Shown in pieces: positions 5,877 to 7,202 of a stretch of 7,202 bases of DNA; position 1 is the first letter of the stretch; each line of letters starts with the position of its first letter. The notes beneath the pieces are model-generated. The model saw only the letters and a list, made by a program, of their open reading frames with translations, was not told the origin of the DNA and ran no database searches. Source of the stretch: an uncultured Tepidimonas sp. (GTDB taxonomy: Bacteria; Pseudomonadota; Gammaproteobacteria; Burkholderiales; Burkholderiaceae_C); the NCBI GenBank assembly GCA_937949455.1, contig CALEDU010000202.1, positions 1 through 7,202 on the forward strand, read 5' to 3'. The position numbers and the translations under genes are program-made.

Positions 5877-7202
5877 CTAAGGGCCTGTGGCCGCTGGCGG
5901 GGCGCTATCGTCGGCGTCTTCCACGGCCACGGCGATCTCCAGCGGTGCGGCCAGCGGTTCTTCCGCTTCGCCCTCCAATGAGTCCTCCGTTTCGGCAACG
6001 GTCTCGACCTGACCCAGCTTCTCGATCACCGTGCCACTCACCTCCAGTGTCACCTCGTCTAGGCTGCCCAAACGCACGCGCACACGCTCGCCGCGCTGCA
6101 GTCCATCGGTGCCCAATGCGGTCAGCACCAGTGGCAGTGTCTCCGCGCGCAGCAGGTTGTCCTTCAGGTAGGCGGCTTCCAACTCGGTGATGCCCTGCTG
6201 GCGCAGGTAACGCAGCGTCCAGTAGCGCTCCATCGTGCTCTGGAACTGGCCATAGGCCGTGTAGGCGGCGTCAAATGCGCTGATGATGGCCAGCAGCGCC
6301 GTGTCCTTGGGCTTGAACGGGGCAGCCAGCGCGGCGGCAGCGCCGTGGCGAGCGCAGGCCACGATCTGCCACTGGTTGACCAGGTCCGTGTAGCGCCGCA
6401 GCGGCGAGGTGCTCCAGGCATAGCACGGCACGCCGATGCCGGCGTGCGGCAGCGCCTTGGTGCCCATGCGCACCTTGATGCCGGGGGCCAGGCTCGCCTG
6501 GCTGCGGTAAATCCCCGGTACGCCCAGGCTGGCCAGCCACTGGCCCCAGTGGCTGTTGGCCAGGATCATGGCCTCGGCCACCATCAGGTCCAGCGGCGCA
6601 CCGCGCGCGCGCGTGCCGATGAGCACCGTCTCCTCACCGGTCGGCTCCGGCCCCGTGACGCCCTCTAGCTTGAAGGTGTAGTCGGGGCGGGTGAAAGTTT
6701 CGGGCCGGCCGCGCACCGCCTCGCGCCGCGCCTTGCACGCTTGCGCCAGGCGCCACAGGAAGGCGAGCTGCGGCTGCAGCGCCGCCACCTCGGGTGGCGC
6801 TGCGTGTGCGCGCGTGGGATCGTCCAGCCACGCAACCGTCACCACGGTGTCGAGCTGGTCATGGCGCAGGTTGTGTGCGATTGGCACACGCTCCAGCCGC
6901 GTCGTCGCGCCGTGGATCTCCAGCGTCGCCTCGTCGATCGTCAGGTACAGCGACACCGCTGGCCGCGGTGCCCCCTCCAGCAGCGTGTAGGCCTGCACCA
7001 CCGCATCGGGCAGCATGGTGATCTTGTGCCCCGGCATGTAAACCGTGGACAGGCGCTGGCGCGCCACGGTGTCCAGTGCACTGTCCGGCGCGAATGCCAA
7101 CGCTGGTGCGGCGATGTGAATACCCAGCGTCACCGTGCCGCTGCCCAAACCCTGGACGCTCAAGGCGTCGTCGATTTCAGTGGTGCTGGAGTCGTCGATC
7201 GA
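5877..7202 (-). CDS. RNB-domain (RNase II/R family) ribonuclease, 5' end beyond window
   Basis: RNB enzymes degrade RNA processively from the 3' end with two metal ions. The frame is open to the window edge; 441 residues are visible and start inside the catalytic domain, so the TTG at 7163 is not the start. The first residues, SIDDSSTTEIDDALSVQG, are the RNB acidic motif: Asp3, Asp11 and Asp12 match Asp201, Asp209 and Asp210 of E. coli RNase II, while Glu9 stands where Asp207 is usual. Further RNB marks, in fragment numbering, are RQRLSTVYMPGHKITMLPD (49-67), EAMILANSHWGQWL (210-223), TSPLRRYTDL (265-274, with the conserved Arg pair) and ERYWTLRYL (325-333). A short beta-rich S1-like stretch follows (about 366-398), then a Glu/Asp-rich tail. 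N-terminal cold-shock domains, if any, lie outside. It could be an RNase II-like or Zam-like enzyme; I cannot say which. It is the first visible gene of a tight minus-strand group. Confidence 0.93.
   Translation of the reverse strand, partial: SIDDSSTTEIDDALSVQGLGSGTVTLGIHIAAPALAFAPDSALDTVARQRLSTVYMPGHKITMLPDAVVQAYTLLEGAPRPAVSLYLTIDEATLEIHGATTRLERVPIAHNLRHDQLDTVVTVAWLDDPTRAHAAPPEVAALQPQLAFLWRLAQACKARREAVRGRPETFTRPDYTFKLEGVTGPEPTGEETVLIGTRARGAPLDLMVAEAMILANSHWGQWLASLGVPGIYRSQASLAPGIKVRMGTKALPHAGIGVPCYAWSTSPLRRYTDLVNQWQIVACARHGAAAALAAPFKPKDTALLAIISAFDAAYTAYGQFQSTMERYWTLRYLRQQGITELEAAYLKDNLLRAETLPLVLTALGTDGLQRGERVRVRLGSLDEVTLEVSGTVIEKLGQVETVAETEDSLEGEAEEPLAAPLEIAVAVEDADDSAPPAATGP

Overview
The window is a GC-rich chromosomal segment that reads as ordinary core genome of a betaproteobacterium, most likely Burkholderiales and probably near the Comamonadaceae. 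This rests on the gene order ftsA-ftsZ-lpxC at the end of the division and cell wall cluster, the FtsZ C-terminal tail ([14 protein letters not shown]), and the neighbouring RNB ribonuclease, TonB-like and mtgA genes. The taxonomic call is inference from remembered family features, not from a search. I see no mobile element, CRISPR array, tRNA or rRNA gene.

Left half (1-3550, plus strand): the 3' nine-tenths of ftsA (5' end outside the window), then ftsZ behind a good Shine-Dalgarno, then lpxC, then a 58-residue two-helix membrane protein that is easily missed because of its size and GTG start. FtsA tethers FtsZ to the membrane and FtsZ builds the division ring. LpxC commits UDP-GlcNAc-derived precursor to lipid A. 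Division and outer-membrane synthesis are thus encoded together. lpxC appears to have its own -10-like element only 8 bases before its ATG, which could give a near-leaderless transcript.

Right half (3565-7202, minus strand): read in the direction of transcription, it holds an RNB-domain ribonuclease (5' end outside the window), a TonB-family protein, the monofunctional peptidoglycan glycosyltransferase MtgA, and the Holliday junction resolvase RuvC. Gaps are 23, 29 and 40 bases, so they could be one transcription unit. It converges on the plus-strand genes, with only 14 bases between the two stop codons and no visible terminator.

No clearly novel system is present. The points most worth a second look are the small membrane gene after lpxC, the possible short leader of lpxC, the charged C-terminus of LpxC (no E. 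coli-like FtsH degron), the TonB-like protein with a helical rather than proline-rich spacer, a Glu at one usual Asp of the RNB active site, and a 9-bp tandem duplication over the ftsA stop. Every gene-free stretch is under 45 bases.
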